Assembly: GCA_026120035.1 (NCBI GenBank)
Contig: JALRME010000019.1
Coordinates: forward strand, 434,001 to 498,000
DNA: 64,000 bases
Direction of reading: 5' to 3'
Origin: Coleophoma eucalyptorum
Taxonomy: Eukaryota > Ascomycota > Leotiomycetes > Helotiales > Dermateaceae
The first letter of the stretch is position 1, and the number at the start of each line of letters is the position of its first letter. The position numbers were made by a program, and so were the translations under genes. Positions 43,948 through 54,797 of this stretch are shown here, in pieces. The notes below the pieces were generated by a model, which was not told the origin of the DNA, searched no databases, and saw only the letters and a program-made list of their open reading frames with translations.

Positions 43948-45245
43948 TCACGAAACAGTGCCAGGCAACCGCCAAGCCACAAGATCATCTCTAACATCAA
44001 ACTCATCTATTTCAGTGACATGTTTGAATCCAGTCCTTCCCCGCTCACTATCTTCAGAACTTGGTTCTCGATCTAGGGGTGCCACGGGGATTTTATCTTC
44101 ACTTCTTGAGTGGTTATGTCCTCTACGCATGGATTTATCAGTGACTGTAGCCGTTGAGGACTTCGAGCCACCTGAAGGTGTTCGGTGGCGGCCGTTGTGA
44201 TGGCGATGTCTTCTATGCGGGTGTAAATCTTCTTGGGTGATGGTATCCTCGTGTGTAAGTACTAATTCTCTTGGCACCGAGTCTTTCACGTTCTTCCAGC
44301 CGTCACCACCGTTGAAGATATCTTCTATACATTCGTCTGCAGGTAGTTCTGCCGAGGAAGCAGCCCATGATGCAGCAAGTGATCGGCGGTACATATCTTG
44401 TAAATCGCTTGTGTCTCTTGACTTGTTCATAGAGGGTATATCTAGCAACATGAGTTAGTACCGAATTGCCATTGTTGGAAAACCGTAACTCACGTCCGAG
44501 ATCATCCTGTTCACCCTGCTCCCCAGCCATGATTCCGGCAATGCCGCCAAACACAGGCGCAGTCTTGAGAGGCGGCGCAACGAAATTCCTCTCCCCATCT
44601 ATCTGCCGCATAAAAACCCCAATCTTTAATGTACTGTTGATCTTACTCTCCTGCATCAAATATCGCCTCGTAACTCCATCATCAGCGTCACTAATGGCCT
44701 CGCTCTCCTCAACATATTCTGCCAGATTCAACGTGATATAACCCAGCGTGATCTTCTCGCCCCGCACACCAGAGCTATAATCCTGCACAACCTCGAAATG
44801 GATGAGCGTCCCCTGTAAATTGTTGTGCCTGTCGATTGTCAGGCGCACAGGAATGGTGCGTTCGTAGTCCCATGATACTTTGTGCTCCTTGATTGGAGCT
44901 TTGTCGGTTCGTCCGCGATGTTCGGCAGCAGTTGACGAAGGGAGATGCCATTTGACATATGAAGTACCGCTCACAAGAGGGACATTGTTGAGATCTATAA
45001 TCTGAGATTGTCAGGCATTGGCCTCAAACACATGGTTGGAAATCGCTTACTCTGAGGGTCAAGTCAAACTTGGGCTGCGTGATTTGTCAGTATTTGGAGG
45101 TCAGCATGCCGGCGTAAGGGACAAACAAACCCTTCGAGCCTTGGACACTATAAGAAAAGAAACCATCGGTCAGCAAACAAATACAATACACAGGGCGTTG
45201 AAGGTCTTGCGGAGAGAGCGATCTTATCTTACTCAACGCATTCAT
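43948..45245 (-). CDS. NT-C2 domain protein (EEIG1/EHBP1 N-terminal C2-like)
   Basis: Exons 45245-45233, 45147-45131, 45074-45051, 45001-44494 and 44441-43948 join in phase to 351 residues, starting MNALMSKARRPKFDL. The N-terminal half is an NT-type C2 domain (PF10358): FDLTLRIIDLNNVPLVSG, SYVKWHLP, HKVSWDYERTIPVRLTID and LGYITLNLAEYVE. Such domains are thought to mediate lipid or membrane-trafficking interactions. The C-terminal half is low complexity and His/Arg/Ser-rich (HRRHRHHNGRHR), likely disordered. The first three exons are tiny (13, 17 and 24 nt) and were deduced from in-phase splice sites. Head to head with the tRNA deaminase gene, 306 bp between starts. Confidence 0.88.
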
Positions 45246-45550
45246 TCTGAGGAGACAAGGAAATATTCCAGGCACGCAAACGGTCGCATTGTGACTACCC
45301 CCACCAGTTAACTCTCTGCAGGAGATAAGATCATGCAGAGGGTACAGAAGCAAGGGGCGGATTGTTGGAATGGAACGTTCGGAGACTCTGTTCTGCTGGT
45401 ATTGATTTGACGTCGGCTGTGACGTGTGACCCTTTGCCCGGCCCTCGTTGGCTTCCGGCTCACCCGCCTGTTTTCGTCGTTTCGGTCCGACAAGACCGAA
45501 AGTCTCTGCCACGGGAGTACGACCTGCGACGTCACGTTACTCAGTGTGCG

Positions 45551-47069
45551 ATGGAAGTCTCTGGTGATGATATTGCCAATGTCGTCCTTGAGCAATTCGA
45601 CAAGCTTCCTGCGAAGCGGAAGCCTCAAGTCCGAGGCCCAGGTATCAGAGAATGGGTACCGTTGAGCGGGATCGTTGCGCAGGGTGTCGGTAAACTTCTT
45701 CAAACAAGGGATATGTGAGAAACGAGCTGGACTGATGCGAGGGTTCTTAGGAGGTAGAAGTTTAACATGCCTTTCACTTGCGTAAGAAGCTTCTATCTAC
45801 AGTTTGAGACCGATGTTCTGACAAATAATATAGAACGGGCATGAAATGCCTTCCACAGAACAAAATCTCCCAAGCCCAAGGTCTCGCCCTCCACGATTGG
45901 CACGCTGAGATCCTAGCCATCAGGTCCCTCAATCGTCTCCTACTTGAAGAATGTCACGCACTAGCTGTCTCCGAGAAAAAGACTTCTGAGTATGTGCGCT
46001 TCCGAGAGGCCGATGAGTTGACGGAATCTCACTTCCAGCCCTTTGCGCTGCGTGATGGGATTGATTTACACATGTATTGCTCTGAAGCACCTTGTGAGTG
46101 AGGCTCTTGACTACGGGAGGGTGTTTAATTATACGTTGAAACTGGTGTTTACAGTGTCTGATGCTATGACACAGGTGGTGATTCGAGTATGGAACTCACA
46201 ATGGCTGCACAAGAAGACAGTAGTCCTTGGGATGTTCCTCCAACCATACAGGCTCAGGATGTGAAGTCATCTACTGAAGCAGAAGCAACCCTATATGGCC
46301 GGGGCTACTTTTCAGAACTAGGTGATTAAGCTACACTCCAACCTAACTTGACACTCACTCAGAAACCCCAGGAATCGTCCGCCGTAAACCCTCCCGGCCC
46401 GACGCACCCCCAACACTCTCAAAGTCTTGCTCTGACAAGATTGCCCTGAAGCAAAGCACCTCATTACTCTCCTCCATAGTATCTCTTCTAATCTCACCTC
46501 AAAATCTCTATCTCAGCAGTCTCGTACTGCCCGTGTCACAATATTCTCCCTCAGGTTGTACCCGTGCATTTTCCTCTGCAGGGCGACTGCAAAGCCTAAG
46601 TACAATCTCAGAGAAATGGGGCGGTGGGTACCGCTTTCATCCTTTTGAGATTAAGACAACGGAGAAGGAGTTTACATATAGTCGACGAGCAGGCAATAGT
46701 GCTTTGGGAGGGAATGGAAATGGAGAGGTGAAGTATGTTTCGAGTAACCTTGCTGCGTCCTGGACGACAAATGGGCGCGAGGAGACAATCATTGGGGGCG
46801 TGTTACAGGGACGGAAACAGTTTGATCCACGGGGTGCGAGTCGGATGTGTAAGAGGAGGATGTGGAAATTTGCAATGGAAGTTGCCGGACTGGTGGCTGT
46901 GAAAGGAAGAGTGAGGATGGGGTTGGGTATGGAGAGGTATAAGGATGTTAAAGATGGTGAGATGTTAAATTGCAGAAGGAGCGTCAAAGAGGATGTCAAG
47001 GGGACAGCGTTGAAAGGGTGGGTGAAGAACGGCGGGGAGGAATTCGGGGCTATTGATGTTGAATGTTGA
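45551..47069 (+). CDS. tRNA-specific adenosine deaminase 1 (Tad1/ADAT1-like)
   Basis: Exons 45551-45683, 45751-45781, 45834-46093, 46175-46321 and 46363-47069 join in phase to 425 residues. It would deaminate adenosine 37 of tRNA-Ala to inosine. Seen: REWVPLSGIV, LSLATGMKCLPQ, then the zinc/catalytic HDWHAEILAIRSLNR (His and proton-shuttle Glu), and SEAPCGDSSMELTM with the first metal-ligand Cys. Downstream LKGWVKNGGEEFGAID is the C-terminal part of the A-deaminase domain. KSCSDKIALKQ contains the second Cys ligand (SCSDK), as in the family. Exon 2 is 31 nt. Length is normal for the family. Confidence 0.92.
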
Positions 47070-47325
47070 AGTGATTTGCTGTCGAGTTCTTTCAATACGA
47101 AACTACAAGGCAATCAATCACACAAAAAGATTAAAACCATACTTTGGGCATCATGATAACAGTCATTCATTATAGACGTGAAAACATTTCAGTGCAACCA
47201 TGCACAGAGAATAACCAGCTAAGACAATAGGCCCATGAAACCCCAGGCCGAGTCGGATGGCTAATATGTACTCGAAGGCTAGCAAAAACAAAGCTCATAA
47301 CCGTCAAATAAAAATAAACCTCTCT

Positions 47326-49009
47326 CTACTCCTCAATCGCATTCTCTACTTCCACCAACTTCCTTCTCACCTCATTCAGGTAGTCATCTGGCTTCTCCAT
47401 GCCTGCAGCGACAAGAGCAATCAATGCTGCTCCAACTCCAGATCCGTCTTTTGCAATGCCAATACGTATCCGTCGCTCGCCAGCAGCGCCAATTCCCTCC
47501 ATGGCTCTGAGAGCTTCGCGCATGTAGTCTTCAAACCCAGGGTAAAACTCAACTAAAGAACCGTCTACACCGATATCGATGATATCATCCTCGCTGACTG
47601 TAGCATCAGAAGCAATCTCCTGAACAGTCGAGGATCCCAACCGTCCAGTTTGAAGGACAATAGCTCCAATAGCTACACCGGCCAGTCTTGCAGCCCTCTT
47701 TCCAATGGCGTGAGCAATCTCCTTCACAGCTTGCGCATCTTCAATCGATGGAGCTGAGACACCTAGTGACTTCTCAATCTCTTGTCGCAAAACGCGAAGG
47801 CCAACAGAATTATCAGCTTCGGCAATAGAGAGAATGCTGCTGTCAACACCCCATTGTTTGTAAAGCGCAGCCGATTCCGCAATAGTCGTGGTAGAGTGGT
47901 AGTCGTTGCTGGAAGAGTTGACATCACTGAAGAGAGGGATATCTGGCTTCTTGAGCATTTCAACAAGAGCAATTCGCAGAATTTCTCCCAAGAACATGCC
48001 AGAAATGCGCTTCTCAAACATCTGAATTCCTGGGTTGACACTGTCCTTGTCAAGAATCGCGTCATATGGAGTGTTAGGCAGAACTTTCAGGTTGTTATCG
48101 AAAGAACCCCATTCTGTGTTTACGACCATATCTCCAGTACTCTCGTCATAATGCCCATCCATTGGCTTGGTAATTTTAGACAGCTTCTCAACATATGCAC
48201 CATTTGTTCCTGTACCAAAGATTGCTCCCAGTAGTGTACCTGTCTTTCCTGGGGAGGTATATGATCTCGCCATGAGTGTACCAACCGTGTCATTGACCAA
48301 AGCCGCAACAGTCACTGGGAGCTTGAGAAGATCGATTTCTCTTTGCAACATGACACATACATCTTGTCCAACTGCGTCTGCAATATTGAAACCCTTGGTC
48401 CATCTAATGAGAGTTCCACGGTTAATACCCACCTGGTGAACTGGAAAGCTGAAAGTAAATCCGAGCTTGAAGTATTCTTGATTCCTGAAACCTTCGGGTG
48501 TGCTGGCGGTCATCCGTCGCTTGATGTGCTTCTCGAAATGATCTTCATGATGAGTCCTGAGGAAAATCTCAATCTGCTTTGCTAAGAAAGAAAAGAGTTC
48601 CGTTGCGGTTTTCGCCTCCATCAACTCTTTTGGAATGGCAACTTTCGATTGCGTCAAGCTGAAGGTAGTATCTCCATGCAACTGGATTGAGCATACTCTA
48701 AAGTTGGTTCCACCAAGATCAACAGCCAAGTACAGACCCTAAGCCAGTCAATGTTTGAATCAGTTACTACTAGGAATAGACTGACCTTTTCCGTGCCATT
48801 GGGAACTGCCGTAACGTATGTGGGAATTTGACTCATAAGAGTGGCATTTTTTTCCAAACCCTCATCTATGGTAATGTCAGCCAGAATCTCTTCCGAAGAC
48901 CGAATTCCATACTCATCTCATCCACAAACTCTACGACAGCCTTGCGCACATCATCGTCCGAGTAATCGAACTCGGCGGCGACGCGCTTTGATTCTGCAAA
49001 CAAGCTCAT
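47326..49009 (-). CDS. Glucokinase / hexokinase family
   Basis: Exons 49009-48913, 48865-48786 and 48738-47326 join in phase to 529 residues. Cytosolic ATP-dependent glucose phosphorylation, the first step of glycolysis. Motifs: phosphate-1 AVDLGGTNFRVCS; sugar-binding FTFSFPVHQVGINRGTLIRW and ALVNDTVGTLMARSY; GAIFGTGTNGAYVE; NTEWGSFDNN; and the C-terminal adenosine region GSLVEFYPGFEDYM and GIAKDGSGVGAALIALVA. The GxTF-type sequence and overall pattern suit fungal glucokinase rather than hexokinase PII; this assignment is by impression. Confidence 0.93.
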
Positions 49010-51614
49010 CTTGTGCGGTCTCGAAATCGGGGCTTCTGTGGGAAATGGATGTGGGCTCTCGCAGGTACCTCCTCCGTCAAAGACGTGCGCTGGCGGCGAG
49101 TATGAAGTTGGGGAAACGGGTTGCGAGAGTTTGTTGTATAACGACGGAGTCTCTGTAAAGAGAAATTGTAGTACCTAGGCGCAATAGCGATTAGCCAAGA
49201 CTGATTAAGGATAGAGGGACTAGGTCGATTTGGGTGTGGAGAGCAATGACGCAGTTTGGAAACTCACTAGGACGAGGGCAAGAAAGGCAAACGAGGCAAG
49301 AGGAAGCAGACTGATTCGGGGTCGCGACGACACTTTGTGAGGCTTTTGAGAAGAAACAGCGAGAGTGAGAGGATTGTGGAGTGACAGTGGAGATTGAGGA
49401 GAGGGAGGAGAGGGCGACGAGGCCCTTCTTCTATGTGTGGAACTCGTCGTGTTGATGATTAACAGTTCACAGCGCCAGCTTGGCGGGGCAGGTCAGATTC
49501 GGAAAGGAAGGGGATGAGGGGCTTTTTCTCGGTCGATGGAGACTGGACAATGGAGACTGGAGAGGCCGCGCTGAATGGGATTCGCTGGACAACGGCCCAT
49601 TAAACTGTCTTCAGTCGATAGAATCACCTCATAGGTGTAACCCACAGATGGTAGAATTCGGAGCAAGTGACTACGTAGGAAGGCTGATTAGGATGCCCCT
49701 GGGGTTTTGTGCAAGTCACAACCGCAACTCTGGCTGGCTTGGGCGGCACGATGACGAAGGGGTGTGATGGTCCCCGTCCTTGGTCTGGTAGTTCTTCCAC
49801 TTGTGCTTCCACTTGTGGGATTCTAACTCGGGTAGCGATGGAGCTCTCGGCCTAATTTACGGACAGAGACTTCTGAACGGTGGGGGTAGAAGATTCTGTC
49901 CAGTCTGGAGGGCGCGGAGGTGTGGGCGGTGGGTTTGGAGAAGGAGAAATGAGTCGTTGGGCGGCGAAATGTAGAGTGGAAGTAGGAAGAGAGTGAGGAG
50001 AGGATGGAGGGGGATTTTTGTTGTTTCATTTAGTGGGCGAGGTTGGGAACGTTGGGAGCGGTGGGTGTTACTTGATCAGATCTGAAGAGATCAGATCAAG
50101 CATCGCGAATGCACGCGCTTTGAAATCCGAGTCTGAGGGTTTCGAAGTCTAAGAGTGAGAGAGCTGCGACATTTCCTTTGTTTCCGCACTCAACGCCAAT
50201 GTACTCCGGCGCACCCGCCTCCCAGTGTCCCCCGATCGGACAACCTGGCCTTTTCCACCGGGAAGGTACTGTAGATGGATAGATATATATATGCAACGAG
50301 AACGGTGGGACGTGGTTCCTGCCGGGTCCGAACCCATTTGAGGGCAAGCACGAGAGCAGACACAGACATCCATCCCAAGTACCGTCCCTTCGTATGGTAA
50401 GTAGGTGCTACATGTACATGTATGTACAGGTACCTGAAGTCTTATCAGGATTGTCGCCCAAGCCTGTAGGAGCCACGGAACCCCGCTATTCGAGCCATTG
50501 ACTTCTTGAAGCCGAGCGCTCGACAGGAGCCATAACATAAAGCAAGCAAGGGGAGGGCCGGTTCCTTGTTTCTCTCCTTTTCTTCTTCCTCCCTCGCTCA
50601 TACCAGTCGGTCCAGGTCCGCCATGATACTGCTAACAGCTAGCAAGCCAGCAAGCCGGCAAACCAGCCACCACAGCACCACAGTACTACTACTTAACTAA
50701 GGTACTTTGTAACTCAGCCCGAACTCGCTTGCGGCTGCCAATCTCATCCTATCTGGACCGTCAGGACTCTTGAGGACTAATGTAGGACTGACTGAAAAAG
50801 TAAGCAGGACTCCCAACCCCCTACAATGATCGACTACAGTGTCCCAGAGTAGAGCGACAAGCGGCAAACAACGAACATTCTCGGGCATATTTATGATAAT
50901 GGGAGGTCTTTTAGTATAGAGAAAGGAATACAGCCTTGAGGTCGACAGCTTATGTAACTCGAAGGAATATAATAGGAAAGATATGTGGCTGTGTGGGCGA
51001 GCATTGTGCGCGCAGCCACAGTTGTACAGCCCTGTGAAGCCGCTTTGGAATTCGGAGCGGGGTGGATGAAGTCTTCAAGCCTCTCCAGGGATGTACAATA
51101 ATGTGCATCGAGCTTGTCGACTGTATATTTCTACCCTCAGCAACGGGAGCCCATTCCTATTGCGTGAACGTATATATGGGTGACATCCCGCGCCGAAGGA
51201 CTACTTTGTTCGCCTCCATCAAGTGATCTCCCCATGCGAGACGAGACGCTTCTCACTCAATTGCTGCTTCGGGAACAAAGCGATACTGCGACGGCCCCCA
51301 AATCCTTCTTTCAACCCAACGCCTAAGCTGACCTCAAGTCCTGCGAATTCGTTGTCAACCCACAACCACCCGACCGACGATAGACAGCAAGACTGATTCT
51401 TGAGCGCGACTCTAATCTACACCAACCTTCCAAACACATAAACCCGCATGATTTACGAGACAGGGACGCCCATCTGCACGCAGCGATCCTTCCTTTGTGC
51501 CCCTCAGCTTAGCCACCGCACTAGCGTGTTGCTGACAGGTGAAGCCCCAAAGCTCTCACAAATCTCCCATTCCTTGCACCTCCGCGCTCCTTTCATCTTT
51601 CCGTGCTCGCACAT
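49010..51614. other. 2.6-kb divergent intergenic region
   Basis: Shared upstream region of glucokinase and the Hsp70-like gene; no gene supported. Features are a 30-nt near-perfect hairpin at 50071-50100, a run of nested ACATGTACATGTATGTACA palindromes near 50410, and AGCAAGCCAGCAAGCC repeats near 50640. Confidence 0.5.
50071..50100. repeat. Near-perfect inverted repeat (hairpin), 13-bp arms
   Basis: Arms CTTGATCAGATCT and AGATCAGATCAAG pair at 12 of 13 positions around a GAAG loop. Located between the divergent glucokinase and Hsp70-like genes. Role unknown; the GATC density makes chance or a protein-binding dyad both possible. Confidence 0.6.
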
Positions 51615-53968
51615 ATGAGTTCTTCGAGCTCCCGCTTCAAAAGCCTTGGATTTGGCTCCAAACGAAAGTCGAGTGGAAATACTCCTACCTTGCAAAGCCC
51701 AAACTCCTCCGCCCCGCAGATACCCCCACTCGCTGGACGCCCAGCATCTGTAGCCTCGTCGTCTTCTTCAAGTCTTCCGATGAACCACCAACCGGGAGGT
51801 GGTAGACCACCCAGCTATACGAACAACTATGCTCCTGCACCCGCTGCAGTAGGCCGAACAACCAGTCCTCTGGCAGCAAACGGACCTCGAACACCCCCCT
51901 CTCAGATGATGGGAGGACCTCCTCCGATCATCACAGGTGCAGGCTATCCTCCAGGACACCCACAAGCACCGCAGCAAATGGGAGGCCCACCAGTCGCTGG
52001 AGGACCTCCTCAATACAATCCACCTCAGTATGGCGCTCCTGGCCAAGGTGGCGGCGCTGCTGCACAGTATGCGAACAGGAACAATGCCGTAGAAGTCGAG
52101 GGTGCTGGCAGGAGTAAGGCGCAATTGATTGTTGGTATCGACTTTGTAAGTAGTCATACCTTGTTGTAGGGACTTAGCTAAACGCAATCTAGGGAACAAC
52201 CTTCTCCGGCGTCGCCTTCGCCTTCGCGACAAATACCGAAGCCAAGGAAGATATTATTACAGAGTGGCCGGGGGCTGGTTCGTACACGAAACAGAAGGTA
52301 AAGGCAGCAACATCCAGATTCTCGTCAGAAGCTGACCGCTTTAGATTCCCACTGTTCTGTATTATGATCAATACCAAAAGGTTGTTGGATGGGGACCTGA
52401 TATTGCGGATGCCCTCGCCCCAACGGGTTACCCCAAACCTGGGGTCCAAAAGGTCGAATGGTTTAAGTTACAGTTGATGCTTTCTGGCAACACATATATC
52501 GATCCTATCAACCTTCCACCCCTTCCCCCTGGAAAGTCTGAAATTGACGTCGCGGCCGACTACCTTTTCAAGCTGCGACAGGCAATGCGAAATCAGTTGC
52601 AGAAAACTCTTGGAGAGGTCTTCAATCGAGAAGAGAGGAATATCCGTTATTATCTCACAGTGCCTGCTATCTGGAACGACGCTGGGAAAGCGGCAACGAG
52701 AGCGGCTGCCATTCAGGCCGGCTTTTTACGTGACGAGAACGATAACAGACTTACACTAATTACTGAACCCGAAGCAGCGGCATTATTCTGCTCAAAGACT
52801 GGTCTTCTTAACCTCAAAGTCCATGACGCCGTTTTAATCGTTGACTGTGGAGGTGGTACTGTCGATTTGATCGCTTATGAAGTTGAAGAAGAGTCTCCTT
52901 TCACAGTAGCTGAATGTACCGCTGGTTCTGGGGATTCATGTGGTTCCACGGCTCTCAACCGAAACTTCAGTAACATCTTGCGCACGAAGATTCGAAAAAT
53001 GAAGTTGCCTGATGGATCAAAAACCGCTGGAAGAGTCTATGCGAAGTGTATCATGGACTTTGAGAACCGAATTAAAGCCGACTTCAGAAACAACAACCAA
53101 AAATGGGCCGTTGATGTTGGCATCGAAGCAGAATTCCCAGAAGCTGGCATCGAAGAAGGTTATATGACATTCACTAATGAAGAAATTCTGCAGTGCTTTG
53201 AACCTGTCGTCAACAGGATTTTAGAGCTTGTCAGAAACCAGATTATCGCCATTCAAGCGCAAAACCGAACATTACAGAACGTTCTTGTTGTTGGAGGCTT
53301 TGGTGCTTCAGAATACCTCTTCCAGCAGATCAAGCTTCACGTACCTCCACAATTCCAAGCCAAGGTTGTTCGGCCTATGGACTCAGTGGCTGCCATCGTT
53401 AAGGGAGCCGTTACTGCTGGTATTACCGAACGGGTTGTTACTTCACGTGTGGCTCGTCGACATTACCTTATGGCAACTTTGCAACCTTTCAAAGAAGGTC
53501 ATCATCCAGAAGCGTACCGTGTCCCATCCCTCGATGGTAAGGACAGATGCAAGTTTACGCGGCAAATCTTTGTCCAGAAAGGACAGAGAGTCAAGATTGG
53601 AGAACCTGTTAAAGTGTCTTTCTTCAGACAAGTGGCTCCTGGTGCAACACTCATGTACGAGGATATATTATATGCTTGCGATGATGACGTCTGCCCTGAA
53701 TATACTAAGGACCCTCGTAAGTCACCTAAGTCCTGACCATTTAATTACAGCTAGCTCACATGCCACAGGTGTCAAGGAAGTTGTGACACTCACCTCTGAT
53801 CTTTCCCGAAAAAACCTCGAGAAAGACTTCGAGCGCATGGACACTCCACAAGGAACCTTCTATCGCGTGTACTTTGACATTTATCTCACTTTGGACGGCT
53901 CAGAGTTCAATGCTGAGCTTGTGTGCCAGGGAGAGGTTATGGGCCGCTGCACATCTCGATTCAGATAG
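51615..53968 (+). CDS. Hsp70-like ATPase (HSPA12-type) with proline/glycine-rich N-terminal tail
   Basis: Exons 51615-52145, 52193-52297, 52345-53716 and 53769-53968 join in phase to 735 residues. The first about 165 residues are Ser-, Pro-, Gly- and Gln-rich (GGPP and PQY repeats) and likely disordered. The actin/Hsp70 ATPase fold follows: phosphate-1 LIVGIDFGTTFSGVAFA, connect-1, YYLTVPAIWNDAGKAATR, ITEPEAAAL, phosphate-2 VDCGGGTVDLIAYEV and adenosine VVGGFGASEYL. This matches the divergent HSPA12-like group, which lacks a canonical substrate-binding domain; the C terminus is instead a short beta-rich stretch. ATP binding is well supported; a chaperone function is inferred. Confidence 0.92.
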
Positions 53969-54797
53969 GCAAGCACAGGATGTGAGTATAGAAGTGGGAC
54001 AGGAGTTTTAAGAGTTACTTTCAGTTATGGGCAGCGATCAAATGAACAGCGGAAATGCTCAGGCGCATATCCTTGTAGCTACGTCTTCTGGCAGAGGTTA
54101 ATTCAGGCACACCATATTCCGTAGCTTTGATAATTTAGAAGTCTGCTAAACTTGTTATTGGTATTGTGAAGATTGCCTGCTTGGCAGACCAAATCAGTGT
54201 GATGATGAGTTGTCCCCAGCAAGACAGATCTTCGCCACGGACACGATGCGCCACATTTCACATGCGCAGCCCACGTAGACATGACGCTGCGTTAGGTTGC
54301 GGCCCGCAGGCTACGGTCATCACTTCCCTGGAACGAGGGTCACCGCTTGTAGTGTGGACGATAAGAGTTCTGGATCTATTTCCTTGGATCTTTTCACTCA
54401 TCACTGGCGTCTCAATATACCCTCAGATAAACCCTCGGACTTTTGAAATATTCTGACTTAGCCAAGTTCAATTGCCTAAATCTCCTTCGAGCGCTTCGTC
54501 AACGAAAGATCTGCTCTGACGTCAACTGCGCTCAAAAATCTGCAAGGGTTCAGGCACAACCAGACTGCATCGGAGCGACAAGGCTGGAAAAGCTTGTGAA
54601 TTGTAGAAGCGATCACGCCCTCGTCAGAGTCTTGCTTGGAACAGCGCAAACAACATCCTTATCAACATACGTATTTTTCAGCTTTGAGAAAAACACAAGC
54701 TAGCAGCACTTGGGCACGCGACCAAACCTAAAACTGCCTCCACAAGCAGAAACTCGGGAGGGGCTACGCGACCTTATCGAGAAGCTCAGACAGGAGG
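53969..54797. other. Intergenic, no gene seen
   Basis: About 830 bp between tandem genes; presumably the 3' UTR of the Hsp70-like gene and the promoter of the kinase gene. Confidence 0.5.
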
